A stretch of DNA of 64,000 bases from DASWJZ01 sp963739005 (GTDB taxonomy: Bacteria; Pseudomonadota; Alphaproteobacteria; Rhizobiales; Afifellaceae), in assembly GCA_963739005.1 (NCBI GenBank), contig CAVTYQ010000009.1, forward strand, positions 62,001-126,000, written 5' to 3'. This document shows, in pieces, positions 1-8,010 of the stretch. A program made the position numbers and the translations under genes. Position 1 is the first letter of the stretch. Each line of letters starts with the position of its first letter. The notes beneath the pieces were generated by a model. It did not search any database. It was not told the DNA's origin and saw nothing but the letters and a program-made list of their open reading frames with translations.

Positions 1-370
1 CATGCTGGTGAAGGACAAGGGGCGCGACATCGCGATCCTGCGAACGATGGGCGCGACGCGAGGCTCCATACTCCGCGTCTTCTTCATCACCGGCGCATCG
101 ATCGGCACGGTCGGTACGATCGCCGGGCTTATCCTCGGCACGGTCATCTGCACCAACATCGAGTCGCTCAAGGAGTTCATCTCCTGGGTTACGCGGACCG
201 AGATCTTCTCGCCCGAGCTCTATTTCCTTTCCACGCTTCCCGCCGACATGGACCCGGCCGAGACGACCGCGATCGCGCTGATGGCGCTGGCGCTTTCCTA
301 CCTTGCCACGATCTTCCCGGCGTGGCGGGCAGCGCGGCTCGATCCGGTCGAGGCGCTGCGCTACGAATGA
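1..370 (+). CDS. Lipoprotein-releasing ABC transporter permease (LolC/LolE family), C-terminal fragment
   Basis: This is the last 122 or so residues of a MacB/FtsX-type permease whose 5' part lies before the window. Two hydrophobic segments are visible, one around residues 25-50 and one around 92-112 of the fragment. The protein ends in the EALRYE motif usual at the C-terminus of Lol permeases. Its stop codon overlaps the lolD start as ATGA, so the two are translationally coupled. Together they would extract outer-membrane lipoproteins from the inner membrane and pass them to LolA. The fragment cannot distinguish LolC, LolE or a hybrid LolF, so no symbol is given. Confidence 0.88.
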   Translation, partial: MLVKDKGRDIAILRTMGATRGSILRVFFITGASIGTVGTIAGLILGTVICTNIESLKEFISWVTRTEIFSPELYFLSTLPADMDPAETTAIALMALALSYLATIFPAWRAARLDPVEALRYE

Positions 371-1125
371 GCGAGGAGGCCGCAGTCACGGTCGCCCAGG
401 AGAGCCCGCCGCTGGCGGGCGTGCTGAAGGCCGCGGCACGCAAGAGCGCGCTTTCGCTCGAAGGAATCGCGCGCGCCTACAAGACCGGCTCTGGCATGCT
501 GCCGGTCTTGAAGGATGCCAACCTTTCCGTCGCGGTCGGCGAGATGGTGGCGCTTGTCGCACCGTCGGGAGCCGGCAAGTCGACGCTGCTTCACATCGCC
601 GGCCTGCTTGAGCATCCCGATTCCGGCGAGGTGCTGATCAACGGCGAGGCCGCGTCGCGGGCGAGCGATGACGCGCGCACATCGCTCCGGCGCCGGCAGA
701 TCGGCTTCGTCTATCAGTTCCATCATCTGCTGCCGGAATTCTCGGCGCTCGAGAACCTCGTCCTACCGCAGATGATCGCCGGCCTGCACCGGCGCGAGGC
801 GGAGAAGCGGGCGCACGAGCTTCTCGCCTACCTCCGCGTCGACAAGCGCGCGACGCATCGGCCGGCGGAGCTTTCCGGCGGCGAACAGCAGCGCGTGGCG
901 ATCGCGCGCGCGGTGATCAACGCGCCGCGGCTTCTCCTCGCCGACGAGCCGACCGGGAACCTCGATCCGAACACCGCCGGCCACGTCTTCGCGGCGCTCC
1001 GGTCGCTCGTGCGGGAATCCGGCCTCGCCGCGCTGATCGCCACCCACAATTACGCGCTCGCCGCGGAGATGGACCGCACCGTCACCATCGAGGACGGCGC
1101 CATCGTGCCGGCAAGAGTGGGCTAG
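367..1125 (+). CDS. lolD: LolD, ATP-binding subunit of the lipoprotein-releasing ABC transporter
   Basis: The 252-residue protein has a complete ABC ATPase core: Walker A APSGAGKST at residues 65-73, Q-loop glutamine near 117, signature LSGGEQ at 169-174 and Walker B LLLADEP at 189-195. The ATG at 367 overlaps the stop of the upstream permease by four bases, which fixes the start; the reading frame is open further upstream but that part overlaps the permease. An N-terminal extension of about 28 residues precedes the conserved fold. LolD powers lipoprotein release from the inner membrane. It converges on the ACT-domain gene with a 13-base gap. Confidence 0.95.
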   Translation: MSEEAAVTVAQESPPLAGVLKAAARKSALSLEGIARAYKTGSGMLPVLKDANLSVAVGEMVALVAPSGAGKSTLLHIAGLLEHPDSGEVLINGEAASRASDDARTSLRRRQIGFVYQFHHLLPEFSALENLVLPQMIAGLHRREAEKRAHELLAYLRVDKRATHRPAELSGGEQQRVAIARAVINAPRLLLADEPTGNLDPNTAGHVFAALRSLVRESGLAALIATHNYALAAEMDRTVTIEDGAIVPARVG

Positions 1126-1138
1126 ATCGCGCCGCGCG

Positions 1139-1537
1139 CTATTCGAGCGCAAGCGATTCGAGAATGCCGAGAGCTTCCGCTGCTCGTTCTACCGGCACAA
1201 ACAGGTGATCGTGATAGAAGGCCGAGACGGCATTCGCACTCAGCCCGGCGGCGGCAAGCCTGCCCGTGACGACGGCGAGGAAACCCACGGCCTCAAGCGA
1301 TGAATGAATGGAGAGCGTGATCATCCGGCAGGGAAATGTGCCGGCGAGACCGGCCCGTTCGGCCTCCTGTCTTTCAACGATGAGTGTCAGCCCCTCCGCC
1401 TCGCGAAACGTCAGCCTGGGCGTGATCGAAGGCGGGATCGCGTCTGTCGGCAGCGACGTCACGAACATGTAGGTCGCGCTGTCGAGCGCGGGCCGCATCG
1501 AGCGGATCAGAGCCTTCAGGTCGGTCTCACCCGTCAT
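1139..1537 (-). CDS. ACT domain-containing protein (COG3602 type)
   Basis: This 132-residue protein matches the small family with two consecutive ACT-like halves (ACT_3 then ACT_7; COG3602) by its length and the pattern LTFREAEGLTLIV followed by MITLSIHSSLEAVGFLAVV. ACT domains usually bind amino acids or other small ligands, but no function has been established for this family. The ATG at 1537 is preceded by GGAGGAG at ideal spacing, which is why the TTG 15 bases further upstream is not chosen. The gene is monocistronic and converges on lolD. Its ribosome-binding site lies directly against the SDR-like relic at 1555. Confidence 0.8.
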   Translation of the reverse strand: MTGETDLKALIRSMRPALDSATYMFVTSLPTDAIPPSITPRLTFREAEGLTLIVERQEAERAGLAGTFPCRMITLSIHSSLEAVGFLAVVTGRLAAAGLSANAVSAFYHDHLFVPVERAAEALGILESLALE

Positions 1538-1554
1538 GATCAACTCCTCCAAAA

Positions 1555-1601
1555 CGCCTGGACCTGGAAGGTGAAGCTTCGTCCTGGCGGAGCCGTTCTA
1601 A
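1555..1601 (+). pseudogene. Relic of the 3' end of an SDR gene
   Basis: This 47-base stretch aligns with the last 49 bases of the intact SDR gene (4004-4052), with 38 identical columns and two one-base gaps. Read in frame, it begins AWTWKVKLRP where the intact protein has AWTWEAELRP, and it ends in TAA where the gene has TGA. The two gaps break the frame before the stop. Nothing upstream of it resembles the rest of an SDR, because the start region of the ACT gene abuts it. It is best explained as what is left of a second SDR copy. A chance match is unlikely but cannot be excluded by eye. Confidence 0.6.
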
Positions 1602-1829
1602 GCGCAGCGCGCCATTCGACCGATGGCGTTGTCATGGAAAAGCCGTTTTGGCTTGATGTCGAGATGATGCGTGGCCGATCGAAGATGGCCAGCTAGAAAC
1701 CGAAGGTTTGCTGTGCAACACGGCCTGCTGGCGACCCGTCGGTTTCGTTTCCGGCCATCGGCCAAGATTGAGCAATCCAGGCGTACCAAACAGTCTATTC
1801 GCTGCGCTTGGCGGCATGCAGACAGCTAT

Positions 1830-2897
1830 TTGAGACGCTTTCTCCGAGGGTCGCTTGCATTGGCCCTCGCGGTTGCAGTGCACAGTTCGTTGTTCGCGCA
1901 GGCGAGCGCATCGCCGACGAGCTCGGGCCAACCTTCCATCGCGGGAACAAATACCGCCCCCGCTACGGAGGCGGATACGCCGGTTGAATCCACGACGACT
2001 TCATCAGTTCCAAGCGACGCGGCGGCACTCGGTGGCTATAGCGTGCTCATCGCCGACCGGGGCAACAACCGCCTGCTACTTGTCGATCCCGACAAGAACA
2101 TCGTCTGGGAATATGACTTCGTTGGGTTGCCCCGCAGTTCGGGTGCCGACGACGCGTTCTTTGCCGACGGCAGCAAGAGCATCATCGTCAACCTCGAGCA
2201 TGAGCAGGTGATCCAGATCATCGATATGGAGACGAAGCAGGTCACCTGGGAATACGGCGAGCTGCACAAGCGCGGTTCCCGAGACGGCCTGCTCAACTTC
2301 CCTGACGACGCCTACAAGCTCGCCAATGGCGACGTGATTGTCGCCGATATCCGCAATTGCCGAATCCTTGAGATCTCACCTGACAAGCGGATCGTGCGAC
2401 AGGCCGGGGTGACCGGCCGTTGCGGCAGCAAACCACCATTGCTTGCTTCGCCCAACGGCGACACGCCGCTCCCCAGCGGGCATGTTCTGGTCAGCACCAT
2501 ACGCGATCACTCGCTGGTCGAACTCGATGAGAACTGGCAGCAAGTGTTCAGGCTTACCTTGCCTCTGCGCTACCCATCGGATCCGCAAATGACGATGGCC
2601 GGCAATTTTCTGATTAGCGGCTACACGCGGCCCGGCAAGATCATCGAGATCAGCCGTAGCGGGGATATCGTGTGGCAATATACGGCCAAGGGCGAAGGCG
2701 GACTCAATCGCCCTTCGCTGGCCATCGAACTGCCGAATGGAAACATTCTGGCGAACGACGACTTGAACCACCGCGTCATTGTCGTCGACAAATCGTCCAA
2801 GAAGATCCTTTGGCAATACGGCGTCACAGCTCATCGCGGGTCGGCCCCCGGCTATCTTGCGATTCCCGATGGGCTCGATATTTGGAAAGCGAATTGA
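1830..2897 (+). CDS. Secreted beta-propeller (NHL/arylsulfotransferase-like) protein
   Basis: The 355-residue product carries repeated blade motifs such as VLIADRGNNRLLLVD, VIVADIRNCRILEIS and ILANDDLNHRVIVVD, each followed by a W-(E/Q)-Y segment. This pattern is typical of NHL, PQQ-like or arylsulfotransferase-type six-bladed propellers. I choose the TTG at 1830 because translation from there begins with a good signal peptide (MRRFLRGSLALALAVAVHSS, then FAQASA). The frame is open back to 1671, but those residues are Arg/Trp rich and unlike a secreted protein. A Ser/Thr/Pro-rich linker follows the signal. Base composition is less GC-rich than the neighbours. A catalytic role is not evident; scaffold or binding roles are equally possible. 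The next gene starts two bases after its stop. Confidence 0.72.
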   Translation: MRRFLRGSLALALAVAVHSSLFAQASASPTSSGQPSIAGTNTAPATEADTPVESTTTSSVPSDAAALGGYSVLIADRGNNRLLLVDPDKNIVWEYDFVGLPRSSGADDAFFADGSKSIIVNLEHEQVIQIIDMETKQVTWEYGELHKRGSRDGLLNFPDDAYKLANGDVIVADIRNCRILEISPDKRIVRQAGVTGRCGSKPPLLASPNGDTPLPSGHVLVSTIRDHSLVELDENWQQVFRLTLPLRYPSDPQMTMAGNFLISGYTRPGKIIEISRSGDIVWQYTAKGEGGLNRPSLAIELPNGNILANDDLNHRVIVVDKSSKKILWQYGVTAHRGSAPGYLAIPDGLDIWKAN

Positions 2898-2898
2898 A

Positions 2899-3279
2899 AT
2901 GCGTTGCATCAGCCGACTTGCGAATGTGGTCGTCGCAATATTTGCCCTGGCGGTCATCGTGGCAGACACGACGCCTCTGAAGGCTGCGACCGCTCCCGCA
3001 ATTCACAAGGTCGGTGCCGTCACCCGCCACGCAAGCAACTTCGTTGGGCAGGTCGTCTTTCTCAGCGGCTACCTGCTTGCCCGTGAGCAGGGATACATCC
3101 TCTTTTCGGATGAGCCGAAAGGCAAGATTTCGCAGTACGATCTACCGGTGGTCGGCGCCGGAATCGACCAGATGATCCCCATGAAGAAATATGTGATCGA
3201 GGGCAGATTCGTAGATGGCGATCTGGTGACGAGCAATGCCAACAAATATCACCTTGAGCTTATCGGGCTTCAGCCGTAG
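2899..3279 (+). CDS. Small exported protein, possible OB-fold
   Basis: This 126-residue protein has a clear signal peptide (residues 1 to about 29, ending near LKAA). The mature part, about 97 residues, has alternating beta-strand patterns (FVGQVVFLSGYLL, YVIEGRFVDG) that suggest a small OB-like barrel. I do not recognise the family. Its ATG lies one base after the stop of the beta-propeller gene, so the two are almost certainly co-transcribed and may act together in the periplasm. It shares the lower GC content of that gene. The reading frame is open upstream, but that part overlaps the preceding gene and lacks a signal sequence. Confidence 0.65.
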   Translation: MRCISRLANVVVAIFALAVIVADTTPLKAATAPAIHKVGAVTRHASNFVGQVVFLSGYLLAREQGYILFSDEPKGKISQYDLPVVGAGIDQMIPMKKYVIEGRFVDGDLVTSNANKYHLELIGLQP

Positions 3280-3350
3280 CCCGGCGTCGCGCAGGATGTG
3301 GAGATCGCCGCGGCTAGCTTCAGTCAGCTCCACCCAGGGGAACGTCACCG

Positions 3351-4052
3351 ATGGCTGAGCGACGCCATGAGACCGCGCTGATTGTCGGCGCCGGGTATGG
3401 GCTCAGCGCCTCGCTTGCCAGATTGCTCGCCCGCGAAGGCCTGCGCATCGCGCTTGCGGCGCGCCACGCTGACAAGCTCGCAGCGCTTTCAAGCGAAGTC
3501 GGGGCGCACGCATTCGCTTGCGACGCGGTGGACGCGGCGCAGGTCGAGCAGCTCTTCGTCGACGTCGAAGGCGCGGTCGGCGCGCCCGACGTGGTGATCT
3601 ACAACGCCAGCGGACGGGCGCGCGGACCGCTGGTCGACCTTGACCCAGCGGAGGTCGAGCGCACGCTCAGCGTCAGCGCCTTCGGCGGCTTCCTGGTTGC
3701 CCAGCAGGCTGCGCGGCGGATGCTTCCGCGCGGCTTCGGCGCGATCTTCTTCACAGGCGCCTCCGCCAGCGTGAAGGGCTATCCGCAATCCGCGCCCTTC
3801 GCGATGGGCAAGTTCGCGCTGCGCGGACTGGCCCAGAGCATGGCGCGCGAACTTCAGCCGCAGGGCATCCACGTGGCGCATTTCGTCATCGACGGCGCGA
3901 TCCGCAATCCCGGGCGCGTCGAGCCTGTCGACAAGCCCGATTCGATGCTCGATCCCGATGCCATCGCCGCCACCTATCTGAACATTCTCAGGCAACCGCG
4001 CAGCGCCTGGACGTGGGAAGCGGAGCTTCGGCCCTGGGTGGAGCGGTTCTGA
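3351..4052 (+). CDS. SDR family oxidoreductase with Phe in place of the catalytic Tyr
   Basis: The 233-residue protein is a classical-length short-chain dehydrogenase. It has the nucleotide-binding glycine motif GAGYGLSAS at about residues 13-21, an NASG motif near 85 and a serine in TGASAS. At the position of the catalytic YxxxK it reads FAMGK, so Tyr is Phe while Lys is kept. From memory, an alphaproteobacterial SDR subgroup with F-A-x-x-K has the same feature, so this need not be decay. Substrate and even catalytic activity are unknown. The ATG has AGGGGAAC upstream. The gene precedes dnaE, and its 3' end has a decayed partner at 1555-1601. Confidence 0.85.
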   Translation: MAERRHETALIVGAGYGLSASLARLLAREGLRIALAARHADKLAALSSEVGAHAFACDAVDAAQVEQLFVDVEGAVGAPDVVIYNASGRARGPLVDLDPAEVERTLSVSAFGGFLVAQQAARRMLPRGFGAIFFTGASASVKGYPQSAPFAMGKFALRGLAQSMARELQPQGIHVAHFVIDGAIRNPGRVEPVDKPDSMLDPDAIAATYLNILRQPRSAWTWEAELRPWVERF

Positions 4053-4165
4053 GCCGCGCCGCGCGCTCCGCTCTACGCTCTACGCGCAGTGGCAGGGGAT
4101 AGCGCTCTCCCGCCCCTGTGCGCGGCGGCCGCAACGGGCTAGTCCATGCTCCAAAGGACGGCACT

Positions 4166-7100
4166 TTGGATTCTCCCCGCTTCATCCACCTGAATTGCCA
4201 TTCGGCCTATTCGCTGCTGGAGGGCGCGCTGCCGCTCGCCACGCTCGTCAAGCTTGCCGCCGAGGACGGGATGCCGGCCGTCGGTGTCACCGATACGGCG
4301 AACCTCTTCGGCGCGCTCGAATTCTCCGAAAAGGCCGCGCAGGCAGGCATCCAGCCGATCATCGGCTGCAAGCTTCCGGTGCGGTTTGAAGCGGAAGCCG
4401 ACCTCGAAACGCGCCGGCCCGGACCGCACCGCAGATCGCGCCACGTCGCTCCCCTTTTCCTGCTCGCCGCGTCCGACGACGGCTACCGCGGACTGATCCA
4501 GCTGGTGACCGGCTACTACCTCGGGGAGGCGGGGCGGGCGGAGCCGATTCCGCTCGATGCGCTAGCCGCCGCCTCGGGCGGCATGATCGCGATGACCGGC
4601 GGCCACGACGGGCCGCTTTATCCGATCCTCGCGGAAGGCGAGGCGGCGCTCGCAGAGAGCCGCCTCGTCGCCCTGAAGGGCGTTTTCGCCGACCGCCTCT
4701 ACGTGGCGCTCGAGCGGCACGGGCTCGACGTGGAACGCCAGGCGGAGCCCGCCGTGGTTGATCTTGCCTATCGGTTCGACCTGCCGCTCGTGGCGACGAA
4801 CGAGCCCTTCTTCCCACGCGCCGAGGACTACGAGGCGCACGATGCGCTGCTCGCGATCGCCGAAGGGCGCCTTCTTTCGAGCGACGACCGCAGGCGGCTT
4901 ACGCCGGAGCATCACTTCGCCAGCCGCGCCGAGATGATCGCGCGCTTCAATGATGTTCCGGAGGCGCTGGAGAATACCGTCGAGATCGCACGCCGCTGTC
5001 ATACGCGGCCACGCGTCGTGCAGCCGATCTTGCCGCGCTTCGCCGCCAAGGCTGCCGACGCGGAGACGGCCGAGCGGGAGGAGGCGGCGGAGCTTCGCCG
5101 GCAGGCGGAGGAGGGGCTTACGCGACGGCTCGCGGCGCAGGGGACCGCGGAGGGCTTCGAGGAGGAGGACTACCGCGAGCGGCTAGACTTCGAGCTCGGC
5201 GTCATCACGGCGATGAAATATCCGGGCTATTTCCTGATTGTCGCCGATTTCATCCAATGGGCGAAGGCGCGCGGCATCCCGGTCGGACCGGGGCGCGGCT
5301 CGGGCGCCGGGTCGGTTGTCGCCTGGTCTCTTACCATCACCGACCTCGACCCGCTCCGCTTCGGCCTGCTGTTCGAGCGGTTCCTGAACCCCGATCGCGT
5401 GTCGATGCCGGACTTCGACATCGATTTCTGCCAGGAGCGCCGCGACGAGGTGATCGCCTACGTGGCGGAGCGCTACGGCTCCGACCGCGTCGCGCAGATC
5501 ATCACCTTCGGGACGCTGCAGGCGCGCGCGGCGCTCCGCGATGTCGGGCGCGTGCTCGAAATGCCCTACGGGCAGGTCGACCGCCTCTGCAAACTGGTGC
5601 CGGCCGATCCGGCCAATCCGGTTTCCCTCGAAAAGGCCATCGCCGGCGAGCCGCGCTTCGAGGAGGCGCGCAAGCAGGAGCCGGTCGTCGACCGTCTTCT
5701 CACCATCGCCATGAAGCTCGAAGGGCTCTACCGCCACGCCTCGACGCATGCCGCGGGCATCGTTATTGGCGACCGGCCGCTGCAGGAGATGGTGCCGCTT
5801 TATCGCGATCCGCGCTCCGTCCTACCCGTGACCCAGTTCAATATGAAATGGGTCGAGCAGGCGGGGCTGGTCAAATTCGACTTCCTCGGCCTGAAGACGC
5901 TCACCGTGCTTGAGCAGGCTGTGAAGCTGATCCGCCGGCGCGGGATCGAGATCGAACTTGCCGCGATCCCGCTCGACGATCCCGCGACATTCGCCATGCT
6001 GGCGCGCGGCGAGACGGTCGGCATCTTCCAGGTTGAAGGGCAGGGGATGCGGCGCGCCCTCGTCGGCATGCAGCCGGACCGCTTCGAGGACCTGATCGCG
6101 CTTGTCGCCCTCTACCGGCCCGGTCCGATGGCCAACATCCCGGTCTACTGCGCGCGCAAGCTCGGGCGCGAACAGACCGACTACATCCATCCGAAGCTCG
6201 AACCGATCCTGAAGGCGACCTACGGCGTCATCACCTACCAGGAACAGGTGATGCAGATCGCGCGAGACCTCGCCGACTACAGCCTCGGCGAAGCCGATCT
6301 TCTGCGCCGCGCGATGGGCAAGAAGATCCGCTCCGAAATGGAGAAACAGCGCGAGCGCTTCCTCTCCGGCGCGGTCGCGCACGAAATCCAGCATGCCGAC
6401 GCTGTCGCGATCTTCGACGCCTGCGCCAAGTTCGCCGACTACGGCTTCAACAAATCGCACTCGGCTCCCTATGCGCTGATCACCTATCAGACCGGCTTCA
6501 TGAAGGCCAACTACCCGGTCGAATTCCTGGCGGCGTCGATGACGCTCGATATGAACAACACCGACAAGCTGAACGAATTCCGCCTGGAGGCGCGCCGGCT
6601 CGGCATCGAGGTCGTCTCGCCCGACGTGAACAGCTCGGGCGTCAGCTTCGAGGTCTCGCACGGCAAGATCGTCTACGCGCTTTCGGCGCTGAAGGGGGTC
6701 GGCACACATGCCGTCGAGCACCTGGTGAAGGCGCGCGGCGACCGGCCTTTCGCCGACCTTGCCGACTTCGCCGCGCGCATCGATCCGCAGATCCTGAACC
6801 GCAAGGCGCTCGAATGCCTGGCGCAGGCGGGCGCCTTCGACAGCCTCGATCCGGACCGCGCCAAGGTCTTCGAGAATGTCGGGCGCGTGCTCGCCGCCGC
6901 GCAGGAGCGGACGGAGCGTGCGCAAAGCGGCATCACCGACCTCTTCGGCGGGTCGGGAGAGCCGACGCGGCTCTTCTTCGTCGCGGCCGAGCCGTGGGCG
7001 CCGGCGGAGCGGCTGCAGCGCGAGTTCTCGGCGGTCGGAACCTACTTGAGCGCGCACCCGATCGACGACTATGCGGCGCTCGCCGAGTCTCGCGGCGGGC

Positions 7101-7621
7101 TGACCTGGAAGTCTTTCGAGGAGCATCTGAGGTCCAGCCGACAGTTCACCGCGAAGATCGCGGCGACCGTCGTCTCGCGGCAGGAGCGCAGGACGCGGAC
7201 CGGCGGGCGGCTCGGCATCGTCATGTTCTCCGATCCGACCGCGCAGTTCGAGGCGACCGTCTATCAAGAGCGTCTCGCCGACTGGCGCGACCTGCTGGAG
7301 GTCGGCCATTCGCTCTTCGTGCAGATCGGCGGGGAATTCGATCCGGAGACGGAGGAGATCCGCGTGCGCATCCAGAATATCGAACCGCTCGAGGAACTGG
7401 CGGCGAAGAAGGTGCAGGCTATCCGCGTGTTCCTGGACGCGCCGGAGCCGGTCGAGCGGCTGGCGAACCGGCTCGCGGAAGGCGAGGGGACGGTCTCCGT
7501 CGTCGTCATGCTTGAGGGCCGCGAGGTGGAGTTGAAGCTCCCGGGCCACTACCGCGTGACGCCGCAGGTCGCAGGCGCCATCAAGGCGGTGCCGGGCGTT
7601 GTCCACGTGGAGATGGCATAG
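4166..7621 (+). CDS. dnaE: DNA polymerase III subunit alpha
   Basis: This is the catalytic subunit of the replicative polymerase, about 1151 residues, normal for DnaE1. The N-terminal PHP domain begins FIHLNCHSAYSLLEGAL. The polymerase active site PDFDIDF lies near residues 415-421, with the aspartates that bind metal. The finger region, tandem HhH motif and a C-terminal OB fold (TAKIAATVVSRQERRTRTGG, near residue 1000) follow. I choose TTG at 4166, giving LDSPRFIHLNCHS; a GTG at 4118 would add 16 residues without family support. No separate promoter is obvious in the 113 bases after the SDR gene. The last 81 bases of the gene recur in diverged form at 7825-7905. Confidence 0.95.
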   Translation: MDSPRFIHLNCHSAYSLLEGALPLATLVKLAAEDGMPAVGVTDTANLFGALEFSEKAAQAGIQPIIGCKLPVRFEAEADLETRRPGPHRRSRHVAPLFLLAASDDGYRGLIQLVTGYYLGEAGRAEPIPLDALAAASGGMIAMTGGHDGPLYPILAEGEAALAESRLVALKGVFADRLYVALERHGLDVERQAEPAVVDLAYRFDLPLVATNEPFFPRAEDYEAHDALLAIAEGRLLSSDDRRRLTPEHHFASRAEMIARFNDVPEALENTVEIARRCHTRPRVVQPILPRFAAKAADAETAEREEAAELRRQAEEGLTRRLAAQGTAEGFEEEDYRERLDFELGVITAMKYPGYFLIVADFIQWAKARGIPVGPGRGSGAGSVVAWSLTITDLDPLRFGLLFERFLNPDRVSMPDFDIDFCQERRDEVIAYVAERYGSDRVAQIITFGTLQARAALRDVGRVLEMPYGQVDRLCKLVPADPANPVSLEKAIAGEPRFEEARKQEPVVDRLLTIAMKLEGLYRHASTHAAGIVIGDRPLQEMVPLYRDPRSVLPVTQFNMKWVEQAGLVKFDFLGLKTLTVLEQAVKLIRRRGIEIELAAIPLDDPATFAMLARGETVGIFQVEGQGMRRALVGMQPDRFEDLIALVALYRPGPMANIPVYCARKLGREQTDYIHPKLEPILKATYGVITYQEQVMQIARDLADYSLGEADLLRRAMGKKIRSEMEKQRERFLSGAVAHEIQHADAVAIFDACAKFADYGFNKSHSAPYALITYQTGFMKANYPVEFLAASMTLDMNNTDKLNEFRLEARRLGIEVVSPDVNSSGVSFEVSHGKIVYALSALKGVGTHAVEHLVKARGDRPFADLADFAARIDPQILNRKALECLAQAGAFDSLDPDRAKVFENVGRVLAAAQERTERAQSGITDLFGGSGEPTRLFFVAAEPWAPAERLQREFSAVGTYLSAHPIDDYAALAESRGGLTWKSFEEHLRSSRQFTAKIAATVVSRQERRTRTGGRLGIVMFSDPTAQFEATVYQERLADWRDLLEVGHSLFVQIGGEFDPETEEIRVRIQNIEPLEELAAKKVQAIRVFLDAPEPVERLANRLAEGEGTVSVVVMLEGREVELKLPGHYRVTPQVAGAIKAVPGVVHVEMA

Positions 7622-8010
7622 GCGAAACCGATCAGCCGTCGCTCATCCGTCGCCGACGTTACACGAAGGACACGTGCGGCAGGTACTCTCGTGCGGTGTG
7701 CGTGCAAGAGGAACCCATAATGCGCCTTGCCGGCTTCGAACTTGCCACGCCGCCGACCCGCTGACATCCGCTCGACAGGTCCTGCCTGCCGGGCCAGCTG
7801 CCGCAGCTAACGGAAGCAACGATCCCCGGCCACCACCGCGTCACCCCGCAAGTCGCCGGCGCCATCAAGGCGGTGCCGGGCGTTGTCCACGCGGAGATCG
7901 GCTAGGGGTCGGAAAAAGCCCTTTTATCGAGCGGCAAAAAAAGTAGGGTGGTCGTCATACGTGTCGGGAACCAGCCTGACCGAAGAAAAAATCATTTGGA
8001 GGGAACGCCA
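7622..8010. other. 389-base gap between dnaE and dctP
   Basis: Apart from the dnaE relic at 7825-7905 I see no coding potential here; the open frames are short and out of keeping with their neighbours. The segment 7622-7824 has no recognisable homology. The last 100 bases are A/T-richer, with A runs near 7912 and 7936, and should hold the dctP promoter. The dctP ribosome-binding site GGAGGGA lies at 7998-8004. Confidence 0.6.
7825..7905 (+). pseudogene. Relic of the 3' end of a second dnaE
   Basis: These 81 bases align without gaps to the last 81 bases of dnaE (7541-7621), with 71 identical and both ending in TAG. The relic would encode PGHHRVTPQVAGAIKAVPG and then VVHAEIG, against PGHYRVTPQVAGAIKAVPG and VVHVEMA in DnaE. 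Five of the differing codons are synonymous and four change the residue conservatively. That pattern suggests divergence while still under coding selection, so the relic looks like the tail of a related allele and not a recent tandem copy. The similarity ends sharply at 7825. In-frame stops upstream, such as the TAA at 7808-7810, show that no longer gene remains. Confidence 0.85.

Noticed and set aside
7700..7750. Possible tRNA T-arm (GGCTTCGAACTTGCC)
   Set aside because: No acceptor or anticodon arms can be folded around it.
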